This document shows, piece by piece, positions 37,701 through 46,129 of a DNA stretch of 64,000 bases (position 1 is the stretch's first letter; the number at the start of each line of letters is the position of its first letter). Under the pieces are notes generated by a model. It worked only from the letters and a program-made list of their open reading frames with translations, was not told the origin of the DNA and did not search any database. This stretch comes from Phocaeicola coprocola DSM 17136 (GTDB taxonomy: Bacteria > Bacteroidota > Bacteroidia > Bacteroidales > Bacteroidaceae). Location of the stretch: contig NZ_DS981462.1 in the NCBI RefSeq assembly GCF_000154845.1, positions 1,751 through 65,750 of the forward strand. Reading direction: 5' to 3'. The position numbers were made by a program, and so were the translations under genes.

Positions 37701-38156
37701 ATCAATGTGCTGTCCGACAGTCAGCTTCAGTGTTCTGTCACTCAGTATCTTCGGTGAAACGACCTTCTCGGCAAGCGCATCGGGATAAGTTACAACTGTT
37801 ACTGGTTCATTCTTTTCCAGCCTGCTCAACACTTCAGTACGGAGTATTTCATTGGCTGCATCTTTTTGACCGTATTTAATAGCCCTGCGATAAGATGAAG
37901 GGAAAAATAAAATCTGTTCATCACCGTTCACCTGCACCATATCATGATAAAAATATCCGGCTTCCTCCTGATCATTCAAGACAAAAAGATATACGCCCGA
38001 TACCGACTTGATAAAGCAGGAAGCAAACAACGATGCGCACGAAGCATGTGTTCCCTCTAAAAATACAGTACGGATATCATTATTTTTTAAAGTATTCGCC
38101 AATCCTTCCAAGGCCGGATGACGAGTATAACGCGATTGAAGTTCTGTTATTCCCAT
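34794..38156 (-). CDS. mfd: Transcription-repair coupling factor Mfd
   Basis: This protein of about 1120 residues removes stalled RNA polymerase at DNA lesions and recruits UvrA. It has an N-terminal UvrB-like part, then the RNA-polymerase-interacting CarD-like domain (FEPGDYVVHIDHGIGKF, about 440-456). The SF2 translocase follows with Walker A GDVGFGKTE, DEEQ, and the TRG motif region ATTIIESGIDIPNANT, and the TRCF C-terminal domain ends it. I take the start at 38156 (MGITELQSRYTRHPAL); the eight residues before it look like an extension of the frame. All expected domains are present. Confidence 0.95.
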   Translation of the reverse strand: MGITELQSRYTRHPALEGLANTLKNNDIRTVFLEGTHASCASLFASCFIKSVSGVYLFVLNDQEEAGYFYHDMVQVNGDEQILFFPSSYRRAIKYGQKDAANEILRTEVLSRLEKNEPVTVVTYPDALAEKVVSPKILSDRTLKLTVGQHIDTDEITKTLSDYGFEHVDYVYEPGQFATRGSIIDVYSFASEYPYRVDFFGDEIDSIRTFEVESQLSREKKDSVSIVPELAQAMDGDISFLSFIPRETVLWVKDLLWVRERIQIIHDEALSPQALTAYEGEQTELMNLERKLIDGAEFTVESLEFRRIDFGHKATGTPQATLKFNTSVQPIFHKNFDLVASSLTDYLQRGYSIYICSDSVKQTDRLADIFRERGDKIDFTAVDRTLHEGFVDHTLHCCIFTDHQIFDRFHKYNLRSDKARSGKVALSLKELNMFEPGDYVVHIDHGIGKFAGLVRIPNGNTTQEVIKLVYQNDDVVFVSIHSLHKISKYKGKEGEQPRISKLGTGAWEKIKERTKTKIKDIARDLIKLYSQRKQEKGFKYSPDSFMQHELEASFIYEDTPDQLKATQEVKADMESDRPMDRLVCGDVGFGKTEVAIRAAFKAVADNKQVAVLVPTTVLAYQHYQTFCKRLEGMPCKVEYLSRARTAKDTSRILKELEAGTVNILIGTHKIIGKSVKFHDLGLLIIDEEQKFGVSVKEKLRQIKVNVDTLTMTATPIPRTLQFSLMGARDLSVIQTPPPNRYPIQTEVHTFNEEIITEAINFEMSRNGQVFFVNNRIQNLMELKAMIVRNIPDCRVCIGHGQMQPEELEKIIFGFVNYDYDVLLATTIIESGIDIPNANTIIINQAQNFGLSDLHQMRGRVGRSNKKAFCYLLAPPLSSLTPEAKRRLQAIENFSDLGSGIHIAMQDLDIRGAGNMLGAEQSGFIADLGYETYQKILSEAVTELKNDEFAELYADEIKAGEEKISGEDFVDECTVESDLELLFPNEYIPSSSERMLLYRELDKLELDRDVEAFKERLVDRFGKIPPEGEELIRIVPLRRLAKRLGVEKAVLKGGKMILYFVSNPDSPYYQSAAFGKIIDYMAKYPRVCNLREQNGRRSMIVKDITDVDSAVRILQEMVSLG

Positions 38157-38227
38157 TGTTATCATCAATAGTATAGTCACATCTTCCTGACCTCGCCGGC
38201 AGAAGATTACTCATATAATAAACAATG

Positions 38228-38235
38228 CAAAATTA
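38228..38235 (-). promoter_or_regulatory. -7 element for mfd
   Basis: On the minus strand TAATTTTG followed by C lies about 72 bases upstream of the mfd start codon. No matching -33 is visible. Confidence 0.4.
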
Positions 38236-38343
38236 TAAAATAATTTCAGTACAGAAGAATATAAACCCGAGCTTGAAGAAAAACAAAAGCTTTTTTAGAT
38301 TTTCAAAATAAGAAATTTTATCCATAAAAACGGAAAGAATGAA

Positions 38344-38351
38344 TAACTTTG
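38344..38351 (+). promoter_or_regulatory. -7 element for the dehydrogenase-like gene
   Basis: TAACTTTG followed by C ends 43 bases before the start codon at 38395. The -33 region is A-rich without a clear TTG. Confidence 0.45.
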
Positions 38352-38394
38352 CAGAAAAACCAATATCTTAACAACAAAAAGATAAATAAAGGAA

Positions 38395-39312
38395 ATGACA
38401 AGGTTTAAGAAAATAGTAGCGGTAGACGAAACGCTGCTTAATGAAGAAGCCCTACAACAGCTGCAAAAGCTGGGAGAAGAAGTAGTGGTATATCATGATT
38501 TTCCACAAGACGAACATATCGTAACCGAGCGTATCGGTGATGCCGACTGCCTGTTAGTATCATTCCGTACACCTATCAGAAAAAGTGTACTCGATGCCTG
38601 CCGCAATATACAATACATAGGCATGTGCTGCACACTCTATAACCCGGAAAGCTGTAACGTGGATGTTATAGAAGCCCAACGAAGAGGAATTACCGTGCTC
38701 GGAGTAAAAGATTATGGCGACGAAGGAGTTCTAGAGTATGTAATAAGCGAACTGGTACGATTATTACACGGATTTGGAGGCATACGCTGGCGTAAGGAAA
38801 GTACTGAACTGACCAGACGGAAGATAGGAATCATCGGAATGGGTAAAACCGGACGAATGGTTGCCGATGCGCTGAAGTTTTTCGGAGCAGAAGTCAGCTA
38901 CTTCAGCCGCCACAGAAAAGCAGATGCAGACAACGCCGGATTTGTGTACATGCCACTCGATGAACTGTTGGATAAAAATGAAATAATCTGCACATGTATT
39001 CCTCGTAACAATTATCTGCTGGAAAAAAGAGAATTTTCCATTTTAGGCAATAACAAAATTGTAGTGAATACTTCAGTAGGACCGACATTCGATGTTGCTG
39101 CCATGAAAGATTGGCTGAATGAGTCACCCGACAATTATTATCTTTGTGACGCGACAGGAATGGGCAACGTATACGAAGAACTGAAATCATGCAGTAATCT
39201 TTTATATACGCCCTATATTTCAGGAAAGTCCATACAAAGTGTCGAAAGACTTTCACAAAAAGCTTTGGCCAACATAGAGTCTTACCTTACGGCATCAGCC
39301 AATAATAAATAA
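38395..39312 (+). CDS. D-2-hydroxyacid dehydrogenase homologue with altered active site
   Basis: This 305-residue protein follows the D-isomer-specific 2-hydroxyacid dehydrogenase layout, with an NAD-binding loop GIIGMGKTG at 145-153. Key catalytic positions differ. Where the family has N-T-x-R-G, this protein has NTSVG (Val228 for the catalytic Arg). Where it has TPH-x-x-G, this one has TPYISG (Tyr274 for the catalytic His). It may be inactive as a dehydrogenase, bind a nucleotide for regulation, or use another chemistry. It precedes a large TPR protein gene by 30 bases and may share its transcript. Confidence 0.83.
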   Translation: MTRFKKIVAVDETLLNEEALQQLQKLGEEVVVYHDFPQDEHIVTERIGDADCLLVSFRTPIRKSVLDACRNIQYIGMCCTLYNPESCNVDVIEAQRRGITVLGVKDYGDEGVLEYVISELVRLLHGFGGIRWRKESTELTRRKIGIIGMGKTGRMVADALKFFGAEVSYFSRHRKADADNAGFVYMPLDELLDKNEIICTCIPRNNYLLEKREFSILGNNKIVVNTSVGPTFDVAAMKDWLNESPDNYYLCDATGMGNVYEELKSCSNLLYTPYISGKSIQSVERLSQKALANIESYLTASANNK

Positions 39313-39342
39313 TACTTTAATATTATTCGACCTATCAACTAT

Positions 39343-41526
39343 ATGTACAACGACATCATTGAATTTCTTGATAACAAACGGCTTAAAGAAGCTCTTGTAC
39401 AACTTACAGCTTTGGCGCATGAAGCAGACAACTGGCAATTAAGTTCTGAAATAGAAAGTTTGCAGACTACTTACAGTTATATGCTGCAATATGCGGCACA
39501 GGGTATGGAAGATCCGGAACGCAACAAATTATACCATCAGTTACTCCGTACAGCATACGAACTTGCCGACCGCACCGAAGCCACACGTAAATATCGTACT
39601 GGAACAGGATATATGCATGGAAAATATTACAGTTTTCAGCAAATTCCACCACATTCTTATCAGGAAATCTGTCTCAGTCTTGAAGCTTTCAGCGAAAATC
39701 TGGGAATGGCTCAGATAACAGTCATGGACGAAGAACGGCGTAGTGAAACAGTTAACAAGCTATATATCGAGCATGAAAAGTATGTTACTGAGTTATTCGA
39801 TATAATATGGATTTCTACACATTGGACAGATGAAGACTTGTCGGGTGCAAATTCCATATTGGAATCACTGCTCGTTCCTGCCAACGATGTAGCTGTAATG
39901 ATAAGTGCAGTCACTTTAAGCCTGATACAAGTATTCGACAGCCGGAAGTTCCAATTCCTTATTAAGGCATATCAGACACACAGCGAAACAATAGTTGTCC
40001 AACGTGCTTTGATTGGAATTGCTCTGACAGCCTATTATCAAGAAAAAAGGTTAAAGCTATATCCGGATCTGCAAGCAGCCTTATCATTACTAAGCGACTC
40101 TACCCCGATCATTAAGGAACTGAACAAACTTCAGACCCTCCTGCTCCTTTCCCGTGAAACGGAAAAGATAGAAAAGAAACTGCGTGAAGAAATTATACCC
40201 AACATGAAGATTTCTCCGGAAATGCTGAACCAAAATCAGAAAATCATTGATCTGGAGGATTTGGAAGACAAGAATCCTGAATGGGAGAAAGAGATGAAAC
40301 GTGTCGAAGAAAGTATACGCGAACTGGGAGAGTTACAGCTGGAAGGAGCAGATACCTACCTGAGTGCCTTTGCCCAACTGAAATCGTATCCGTTTTTCCG
40401 TCAGGCAGCACACTGGTTTTATCCATTCGACCGCCAGCATCCTGACATTGTGAAACTATTCACCAATCACAAGTCCACAGAAGGCAAATCGCTTATAAAT
40501 CTGCTTATGGAATCAACCATGTTCTGCAATTCGGATAAATATTCTTTCTGTCTTGCTTTAAAGGATATTCCCAAACAGCAATTAGAGATGTTTACGGCAG
40601 AAGCTACCGAACAAAACCAAATACTGAAAGAAGGAAGCGAACAATTTGCAGAAACAATAAAAGGAGAAAAAAAGCCAAGCAATATCAGCCGTCAGTACAT
40701 ACACGACCTGTACCGCTTCTTCAAGTTATGGATGTATCGCAGTGAAATGCACGATATCTTTACAGACGATTTGTCACTCTGGAAATGTGAAGCTCTGAAA
40801 CCGTTGATGCATACTCCGGAAAACCTGAAACAAATAGCCGACTATTTATTTTCTAAAGACTATTTTCAGGAAGCATGCACGATATATTATGACGAATTAT
40901 GCAACAAGGGAAAAGGCGATGCCGACTCCTGGCAAAAGGCCGGATTCTGCCTTCAGAAAATGAAAAAATACACCGAAGCATTGCAGGCTTACGCTCAGGC
41001 AGATTTATTGAAACCTGAACATATATGGACGTTAAAGCAAATGGCACAATGCCATAAGAAATTACATCATTATCAAGAAGCACTCGACTGTCTGTACAAA
41101 GTAGAAACAATGCAACCCGACAACTTGAATTTGCTTCTGCAAATAGGACAATGTCTTGCCAGCCTGCACATGTACGACAAAGCTTTGTCTTATTTCTTCA
41201 AAGTGGAATATATGGAAACTGCTCCGGCAAATGCACAAAGAGCCATCGGATGGTGTTATTTCATGACAGGAAAATATGCTGAAGCTGCCCGTTTCTTCGA
41301 TAAACTGCAACAGGCTGACGAAGTGCTGACTTCCGACTGGCTGAATGCCGGACACGTATATCTGGCACAAAACAATATACCCAAAGCACTGGAATGCTAC
41401 AGACAGGCAGAAAATCATTGCCAAAGTCACGATGAATTCATACAGCTTTACTTAGCAGACAAGGAAGCCTTGCTGCAACAAGGCATATCGGAAGATAATA
41501 TTTATCTGGTTCCAGATATGCTCTAA
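39343..41526 (+). CDS. Large cytoplasmic TPR protein, function unknown
   Basis: This 727-residue protein has no signal peptide or membrane helix. The first 430 residues are helical without a recognised family and include a charged coiled-coil-like stretch (about 275-340). From about 510 to 700 there are at least five TPR units, for example ADSWQKAGFCLQKMKKYTEA and DWLNAGHVYLAQNNIPKALE. It is likely a protein-interaction scaffold. Its only close neighbour is the degenerate dehydrogenase upstream. I do not recognise a specific role. Confidence 0.8.
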   Translation: MYNDIIEFLDNKRLKEALVQLTALAHEADNWQLSSEIESLQTTYSYMLQYAAQGMEDPERNKLYHQLLRTAYELADRTEATRKYRTGTGYMHGKYYSFQQIPPHSYQEICLSLEAFSENLGMAQITVMDEERRSETVNKLYIEHEKYVTELFDIIWISTHWTDEDLSGANSILESLLVPANDVAVMISAVTLSLIQVFDSRKFQFLIKAYQTHSETIVVQRALIGIALTAYYQEKRLKLYPDLQAALSLLSDSTPIIKELNKLQTLLLLSRETEKIEKKLREEIIPNMKISPEMLNQNQKIIDLEDLEDKNPEWEKEMKRVEESIRELGELQLEGADTYLSAFAQLKSYPFFRQAAHWFYPFDRQHPDIVKLFTNHKSTEGKSLINLLMESTMFCNSDKYSFCLALKDIPKQQLEMFTAEATEQNQILKEGSEQFAETIKGEKKPSNISRQYIHDLYRFFKLWMYRSEMHDIFTDDLSLWKCEALKPLMHTPENLKQIADYLFSKDYFQEACTIYYDELCNKGKGDADSWQKAGFCLQKMKKYTEALQAYAQADLLKPEHIWTLKQMAQCHKKLHHYQEALDCLYKVETMQPDNLNLLLQIGQCLASLHMYDKALSYFFKVEYMETAPANAQRAIGWCYFMTGKYAEAARFFDKLQQADEVLTSDWLNAGHVYLAQNNIPKALECYRQAENHCQSHDEFIQLYLADKEALLQQGISEDNIYLVPDML

Positions 41527-41530
41527 CACA

Positions 41531-41585
41531 AAAATCCCCTTCTTCAGTTTTGCTCAATACATGGAAAACCGAGGAAGGGGATTTT
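41531..41585. terminator. Bidirectional terminator between the TPR gene and the amylase gene
   Basis: The stem AAAATCCCCTTC at 41531-41542 pairs perfectly with 41574-41585, a 31-base loop lies between, and T-rich tracts lie on each exit side. It sits between convergent genes. Confidence 0.85.
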
Positions 41586-41603
41586 GTATCGTAATATTCA
41601 GAA

Positions 41604-43301
41604 TCAGATAGTCATTTTAAGAATCTTACCACCCCATTCCGGTAAGTCAACAGCAACAGGCTTATCGCTCGCGAATGAGATAGTTTCGTCTTTTCCCGAC
41701 AACAGATCCGTTGCCTGAACTGTTTTATATTCCGGTATCTGCAAATATTCGAAAGCATGATAAGGAATGTTCACAGACAGATGGACAGGCATATTGTCGA
41801 AATTCACCAAAACCAGCAATACTTCATTTTCATATTTACGGATAAATACATACTGACGGTGCTCATTCATCAGCCAGTTTCCTTTATTCGCATACATCAG
41901 ATCGAAAAATGCTCCATGTGATATAGCCTTTTCCTCACGGCATAAATTCAGGACATGCTGATAAAAACTGCGAAGCTCCTTTTCCTTATCATTCAGTAAA
42001 TGCAAATTATAACGTCCGTGATTACTCCACCGGCGGATAGTATCCACACTCCAGTAATCAAAAATAGTAGTTCGTCCGTCACGGCCACTGAATCCTTCGC
42101 TATCCATTCCTCTTTCTCCCAGTTCCTGACCAAAATAAATCATCATAGGATTGGTGTTCATACAAGCCGAAACCAGCAAAGCAGGAAGAGCCTTACGTGC
42201 ATCGCCTGCAAAGAAATCGGAAGCAATACGCTGTTCATCGTGATTTTCCAGGAAGTTCAGCATGTGCGGCTGTATATCGTCCACACTCTGCCAGCAATTT
42301 GTAATGGCAGTAGCCGATCCATATCCACAAGTTACGGCACGAAGGGTATCATACAGTCCCACCTTATCGTAAAGATAATCAAAATGCCCGTTGAATATAT
42401 AATTACGGTATTCGTTCGGATTATAAACCTCAGCGATAAATATAAGTTCCGGATGCTGTTCTTTCACCTGAGGAATAGCCCATCCCCAAAATTCACAGGG
42501 AACCATCTCTGCCATATCGCAACGGAAACCGTCTATACCCTTTGCTGCCCAGAACAGCAGGATATCTCTCATCTTATACCAGGTATCGGGAACAGGAGAA
42601 AAATGGTTGCCGGTGTTTCCCATGTAATCGACTCCATAATTCAGTTTTACTGTTTCATACCAGTCGTTTTTGTTCGGATAAGCGTCGAAGCGGTTGTTTC
42701 CCGTAGCTTTAGCCGGCTGTTCTTCGTACATACCAGCCTGTTCATCATAAAAATCAATTTCTCCGCCTAAACTAGTTCCGGGGATATAATAAAAATTATT
42801 GTTTACATCGAAAGCTTTCGAGCTATCATCATCTTCTCCCAAATCCTTCACTCCGTCCGGCTTGGCATACGAATGATACTGACGTGCCACATGGTTTGGC
42901 ACAAAATCAATTATCACTTTCAATCCATTGTCGTGCGAACGTTTTACCAGCAGTTCAAACTCTTCCATACGGCGGTTTACATCAACAGCCAAATCAGGGT
43001 CTATATCATAATAATCGCGGATAGCGTATGGAGAACCTGCCTTACCCTTTATAACAGCAGGATGGTTGCGAGGTATATTGTAAGCTGAATAGTCTGTCTG
43101 AGAGGCATGGGCAATAACCCCTGTATACCAAATATGTGTTGCCCCAAGCTTTTTTATCTCATTCAAAGCCTGGTTTGTAAATCCGGCCATCTTACCACAT
43201 CCGTTTTCCTGCAGGCTGCCATTGTAGGCATTGCGTACCTCTTCATTACCAAACAGGCGGGTAAATACCTGATAAATAATTATTTTCTCACTTTGCTCCA
43301 T
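41604..43301 (-). CDS. Cytoplasmic alpha-amylase family (GH13) enzyme
   Basis: This protein of about 565 residues has a GH13 barrel. The four conserved regions are VIIDFVPNH, GIDGFRCDMAEM (nucleophile Asp), FIAEVYNP (acid/base Glu) and FLENHDEQR (transition-state Asp). A C-terminal beta domain carries QYVFIRKYENEVLLVLVNFDN. No signal peptide is present, so it acts in the cytoplasm, perhaps on glycogen or imported maltodextrins. I chose the Met at 43301 (MEQSEKIIIYQVFTRLFGN) as start; an upstream Met is eight codons away. It is the last gene of a three-gene minus-strand set with patatin and nitroreductase. Confidence 0.9.
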   Translation of the reverse strand: MEQSEKIIIYQVFTRLFGNEEVRNAYNGSLQENGCGKMAGFTNQALNEIKKLGATHIWYTGVIAHASQTDYSAYNIPRNHPAVIKGKAGSPYAIRDYYDIDPDLAVDVNRRMEEFELLVKRSHDNGLKVIIDFVPNHVARQYHSYAKPDGVKDLGEDDDSSKAFDVNNNFYYIPGTSLGGEIDFYDEQAGMYEEQPAKATGNNRFDAYPNKNDWYETVKLNYGVDYMGNTGNHFSPVPDTWYKMRDILLFWAAKGIDGFRCDMAEMVPCEFWGWAIPQVKEQHPELIFIAEVYNPNEYRNYIFNGHFDYLYDKVGLYDTLRAVTCGYGSATAITNCWQSVDDIQPHMLNFLENHDEQRIASDFFAGDARKALPALLVSACMNTNPMMIYFGQELGERGMDSEGFSGRDGRTTIFDYWSVDTIRRWSNHGRYNLHLLNDKEKELRSFYQHVLNLCREEKAISHGAFFDLMYANKGNWLMNEHRQYVFIRKYENEVLLVLVNFDNMPVHLSVNIPYHAFEYLQIPEYKTVQATDLLSGKDETISFASDKPVAVDLPEWGGKILKMTI

Positions 43302-43331
43302 ATCATTATTGTATTTTGTCTTCATTTCATA

Positions 43332-44126
43332 TCACCTGAATGAAAAATATCTTTCCTTTTCGTCTTCTTCCAGTCCTTCCAACACTTTTGAAGCTGCAAA
43401 ATATCCGGCACTGAAAATCTCCTCTGCTTTTTCCAGCTCATAGTTCGAATATGATCCCAAGCCATCGGGAGCTATAACCAGATCAGCCTTTTCCAGTTCG
43501 GTAAACGTATTCGCCTGAAACATGAAATGATAAGCCCGAAGAGCAATAGCTGCCAAGTTCTTACTATATTCATCGGCTACCAGCTTGTAGACATTCAGGG
43601 CCAAAACCTTATCGCACATATCACGTATCGGTGTCACTGGTACATTCATGAATACTCCCCCGTCGACATAATATGTTCCCCCGATCTTGACCGGAGCAAA
43701 AAGTACGGGAATACAACACGAAGCAGCTACCCGACGCGCTATTTCCCCACGTGTAAAATGTACACACTGTCCATGGTCGAAATCGGTAGCTGTCACTACT
43801 ACTGGTATTTCCAGATCTTCCAGATTACGTGTCCGCAAATTGCTTCTCATAAAATCGATAAAGTAGTCCATCTGAAACAAACTGTCTTTACCGAAACGTA
43901 TCTTGGCAAGCTCTGTAAACGAACGGTCGGAAAACATCTCCATTATTTCAAACGGCTGTTTGCCATCGGCTATGAATACGCTTACAATAGCTCCCGCACT
44001 GGTTCCCGAAAGAATATCAGGGCGAATGTTATGCTCGAACAATGCCTGCAACATTCCCAAATGGGCTATGCCTCTGATAAATCCTCCGCTCAAGGCGAAT
44101 CCGATATGATATTTTCCGTCTGCCAT
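43332..44126 (-). CDS. Patatin-like phospholipase
   Basis: This 264-residue protein has the patatin fold: oxyanion loop SGGFIRG (residues 13-19), nucleophile elbow GTSAG (Ser43) and the dyad Asp155 in VDGGVFMN. This is the RssA/YlbK-like bacterial subgroup, with no signal peptide and no outer-membrane part. It should be a cytoplasmic lipid acyl-hydrolase. Gaps of 26 bases to the nitroreductase gene and under 32 bases to the amylase gene suggest co-transcription. The link between the three activities is not obvious. Confidence 0.91.
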   Translation of the reverse strand: MADGKYHIGFALSGGFIRGIAHLGMLQALFEHNIRPDILSGTSAGAIVSVFIADGKQPFEIMEMFSDRSFTELAKIRFGKDSLFQMDYFIDFMRSNLRTRNLEDLEIPVVVTATDFDHGQCVHFTRGEIARRVAASCCIPVLFAPVKIGGTYYVDGGVFMNVPVTPIRDMCDKVLALNVYKLVADEYSKNLAAIALRAYHFMFQANTFTELEKADLVIAPDGLGSYSNYELEKAEEIFSAGYFAASKVLEGLEEDEKERYFSFR

Positions 44127-44152
44127 ATATTCAGGTGTAAATAAAATCTTTA

Positions 44153-44677
44153 TTATTTAATGACACGATAATAATCCTGCTTGCGTGGCTTAGGCTGTGC
44201 CGGTTCTTCTGCCGGATATCCCAGTGCCAGAGCGCCTATACCTACCAGACCTTCGGGCAGTCCCCACGACTTCATCAGTTCTTTGCCTTCGGAAGTAGAA
44301 AACATTTCCCGTTCACGATGAATCCAGCAGCTTCCTAATCCGATAGCATGAGCAGCGAGCATCATGTTTTCCAATACACAACTTCCATCCTGGATAGGAT
44401 TGTTTGCATCAGCAGGAACAAGTACCAACACATAAGTAGGTGCATCGTAATACGGATTCGAAGTTACTCCCATCACATGAGCGTTCATGCTTGCCAACTG
44501 TTTACGCAGCTCTTCGTTCTGTACTGCCACAATATAAGGCGACTGCATGCCTCGTGAAGTAGGAGCATATGTTCCGGCTTCGAGCACTGCCTTCAGTTCT
44601 TCATCGGTTATCTGTTCTTTTTTATATTTACGGCAGCTGCGCCGTGTTTTGATAATCTGTAAAAAATCTGTTTCCAT
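44153..44677 (-). CDS. Nitroreductase-family FMN oxidoreductase
   Basis: This 174-residue flavoprotein has the FMN phosphate-binding start TRRSCRKYKKEQIT (about 11-24) and the PTSRGMQSPYIVAV segment. GLGSCWIH and the C-terminal GIGALALGYPAEEP are also typical. It is a short nitroreductase of the kind that uses NAD(P)H to reduce nitroaromatics, quinones or similar compounds. The physiological substrate is unknown. It heads the minus-strand set with patatin and amylase. A TATTTTTG sequence at 44717-44724 may be its -7 element. Confidence 0.91.
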   Translation of the reverse strand: METDFLQIIKTRRSCRKYKKEQITDEELKAVLEAGTYAPTSRGMQSPYIVAVQNEELRKQLASMNAHVMGVTSNPYYDAPTYVLVLVPADANNPIQDGSCVLENMMLAAHAIGLGSCWIHREREMFSTSEGKELMKSWGLPEGLVGIGALALGYPAEEPAQPKPRKQDYYRVIK

Positions 44678-44801
44678 AACTTGCTAATAATTGTATAGGT
44701 ATTATTAAGTTGAAGTCAAAAATACGTATTTTATTCCGATTGACGGATAAATAAATATTTTTTTATTGCAACAGATACAAAAAGAACGTGATATAAATCA
44801 G

Positions 44802-44841
44802 AAAACATGCTGAAATCTTTCCTAAAAATTCAGCATGTTTT
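44802..44841. other. Perfect 13-base hairpin in the gap upstream of the nitroreductase gene
   Basis: AAAACATGCTGAA at 44802-44814 is complementary to 44829-44841, with a 14-base loop. It is not the ilvC terminator, which lies at 44994-45034. A T run extends the right arm on the plus strand. The gap 44678-45062 holds no gene that I can recognise. The element could be a second terminator or a regulatory leader structure. Confidence 0.6.
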
Positions 44842-44993
44842 TGACAAAAATTGTACAATAAATTCTCATTTTCGTACAAAAAAACAGGTAAATATGCAGG
44901 CGTTTCACTAGAAACATGTACATCTTTCATTATCAATAAGTTATCACCAAATTAAAGTTCAGACGAATAGTACAGCATCCATACAATACAGCA

Positions 44994-45034
44994 TAAAAAA
45001 ACTCCTTTTCTGCAATATCCAGCAGAAAAGGAGT
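44994..45034 (-). terminator. Terminator of the ilv operon
   Basis: On the minus strand ACTCCTTTTCTGC and its exact complement (arms 45022-45034 and 45001-45013) are followed by a run of seven T residues, 28 bases after the ilvC stop. Confidence 0.92.
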
Positions 45035-45062
45035 GTGATTCATCTAACAGAAATAACTTTTA

Positions 45063-46106
45063 TCAATTATTTTCCGGACGCAACTTACGGACAGTTACAG
45101 CAGTCTGCCACATTTCGCTTTCGCGCAACTGACGAAGTTCTTCATTCAGTTTTTCACGATAATCCGGCTGAGAATTTGAATCGATAGAACGCTGTGCTTC
45201 GTGTCCTTCAGCAACCGATTTGTACAGTTTTTCGAATACCGGTTTAGTTGCATCGTGGAACGGAGTCATCCAGTCCAAAGCACCGCGCTGAGCAGTAGTA
45301 GAACAGTTGGCATACATCCAGTCCATACCTTTGGCAGCAAACAACGGCATCAATGACTGAGTAAGCTCCTCAACTGTTTCATTGAATGCTTCAGATGGGC
45401 TGTGTCCGTGTTCACGCAATGTTTCATACTGTGCCAGCAACAGACCTTGGATTGCACCCATCAATGTACCACGTTCACCGGTCAAGTCAGAAGTAGCTTC
45501 ACGCTGGAAAGTTGTTTCGAACAAATAACCAGAGCCAATACCAATACCCAATGCAATAGTACGTTCGTAAGCCTTGCCTGTTGCATCCTGATAAATTGCA
45601 TATGATGAGTTCAAACCACGACCTTCGAGGAACATAGTACGCAAAGATGTACCAGAACCTTTAGGAGCGACCATGATAACATCGATATCTTTTGGAGGAA
45701 CTACACCGGTACGATCGTTCCAGGTAATAGCAAATCCGTGAGAGAAATACAATGCTTTTCCAGCAGTAAGATGCGGTTTGATAGTAGGCCATACAGAGAT
45801 TACGGCTGCATCCGAAAGCAAGCACATGATAACAGTAGCTTTCTGGCATGCTTCTTCGATGCTGAACAGAGTTTCTCCCGGAACCCATCCGTCGGCAACA
45901 GCTTTATCGTATGTTTTTCCCTGACGCTGTCCTACGATGACATTGAAACCATTGTCACGCAAATTCAGTGACTGTCCAGGTCCCTGCACACCATAACCGA
46001 TGACAGCTATCGTTTCATTTTTCATTACCTCACGTGCTTTTTCCAAAGGAAACTCATCGCGGATTACTACATTTTCTGTAACACCGCCAAAATTCATTTG
46101 TGCCAT
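45063..46106 (-). CDS. ilvC: Ketol-acid reductoisomerase
   Basis: This enzyme of about 347 residues converts acetolactate or acetohydroxybutyrate to dihydroxy acids with NAD(P)H and magnesium. The Rossmann loop is GYGVQGPGQSLNLRD; the knotted C-terminal domain includes DLTGERGTLMGAIQGLL and ETVEELTQ. I chose the start at 46106 (MAQMNFGGVTENV), the usual class start; nine upstream codons also lie in frame and would overlap the thioesterase gene. It is the last gene of the ilv operon. Confidence 0.95.
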   Translation of the reverse strand: MAQMNFGGVTENVVIRDEFPLEKAREVMKNETIAVIGYGVQGPGQSLNLRDNGFNVIVGQRQGKTYDKAVADGWVPGETLFSIEEACQKATVIMCLLSDAAVISVWPTIKPHLTAGKALYFSHGFAITWNDRTGVVPPKDIDVIMVAPKGSGTSLRTMFLEGRGLNSSYAIYQDATGKAYERTIALGIGIGSGYLFETTFQREATSDLTGERGTLMGAIQGLLLAQYETLREHGHSPSEAFNETVEELTQSLMPLFAAKGMDWMYANCSTTAQRGALDWMTPFHDATKPVFEKLYKSVAEGHEAQRSIDSNSQPDYREKLNEELRQLRESEMWQTAVTVRKLRPENN

Positions 46107-46129
46107 AATTACAATCTTTTTATTAAAAA

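Noticed and set aside
42000..42770. 256-codon open frame opposite the amylase gene
   Set aside because: It is a shadow of a clear GH13 enzyme; the translation has no recognisable motif.
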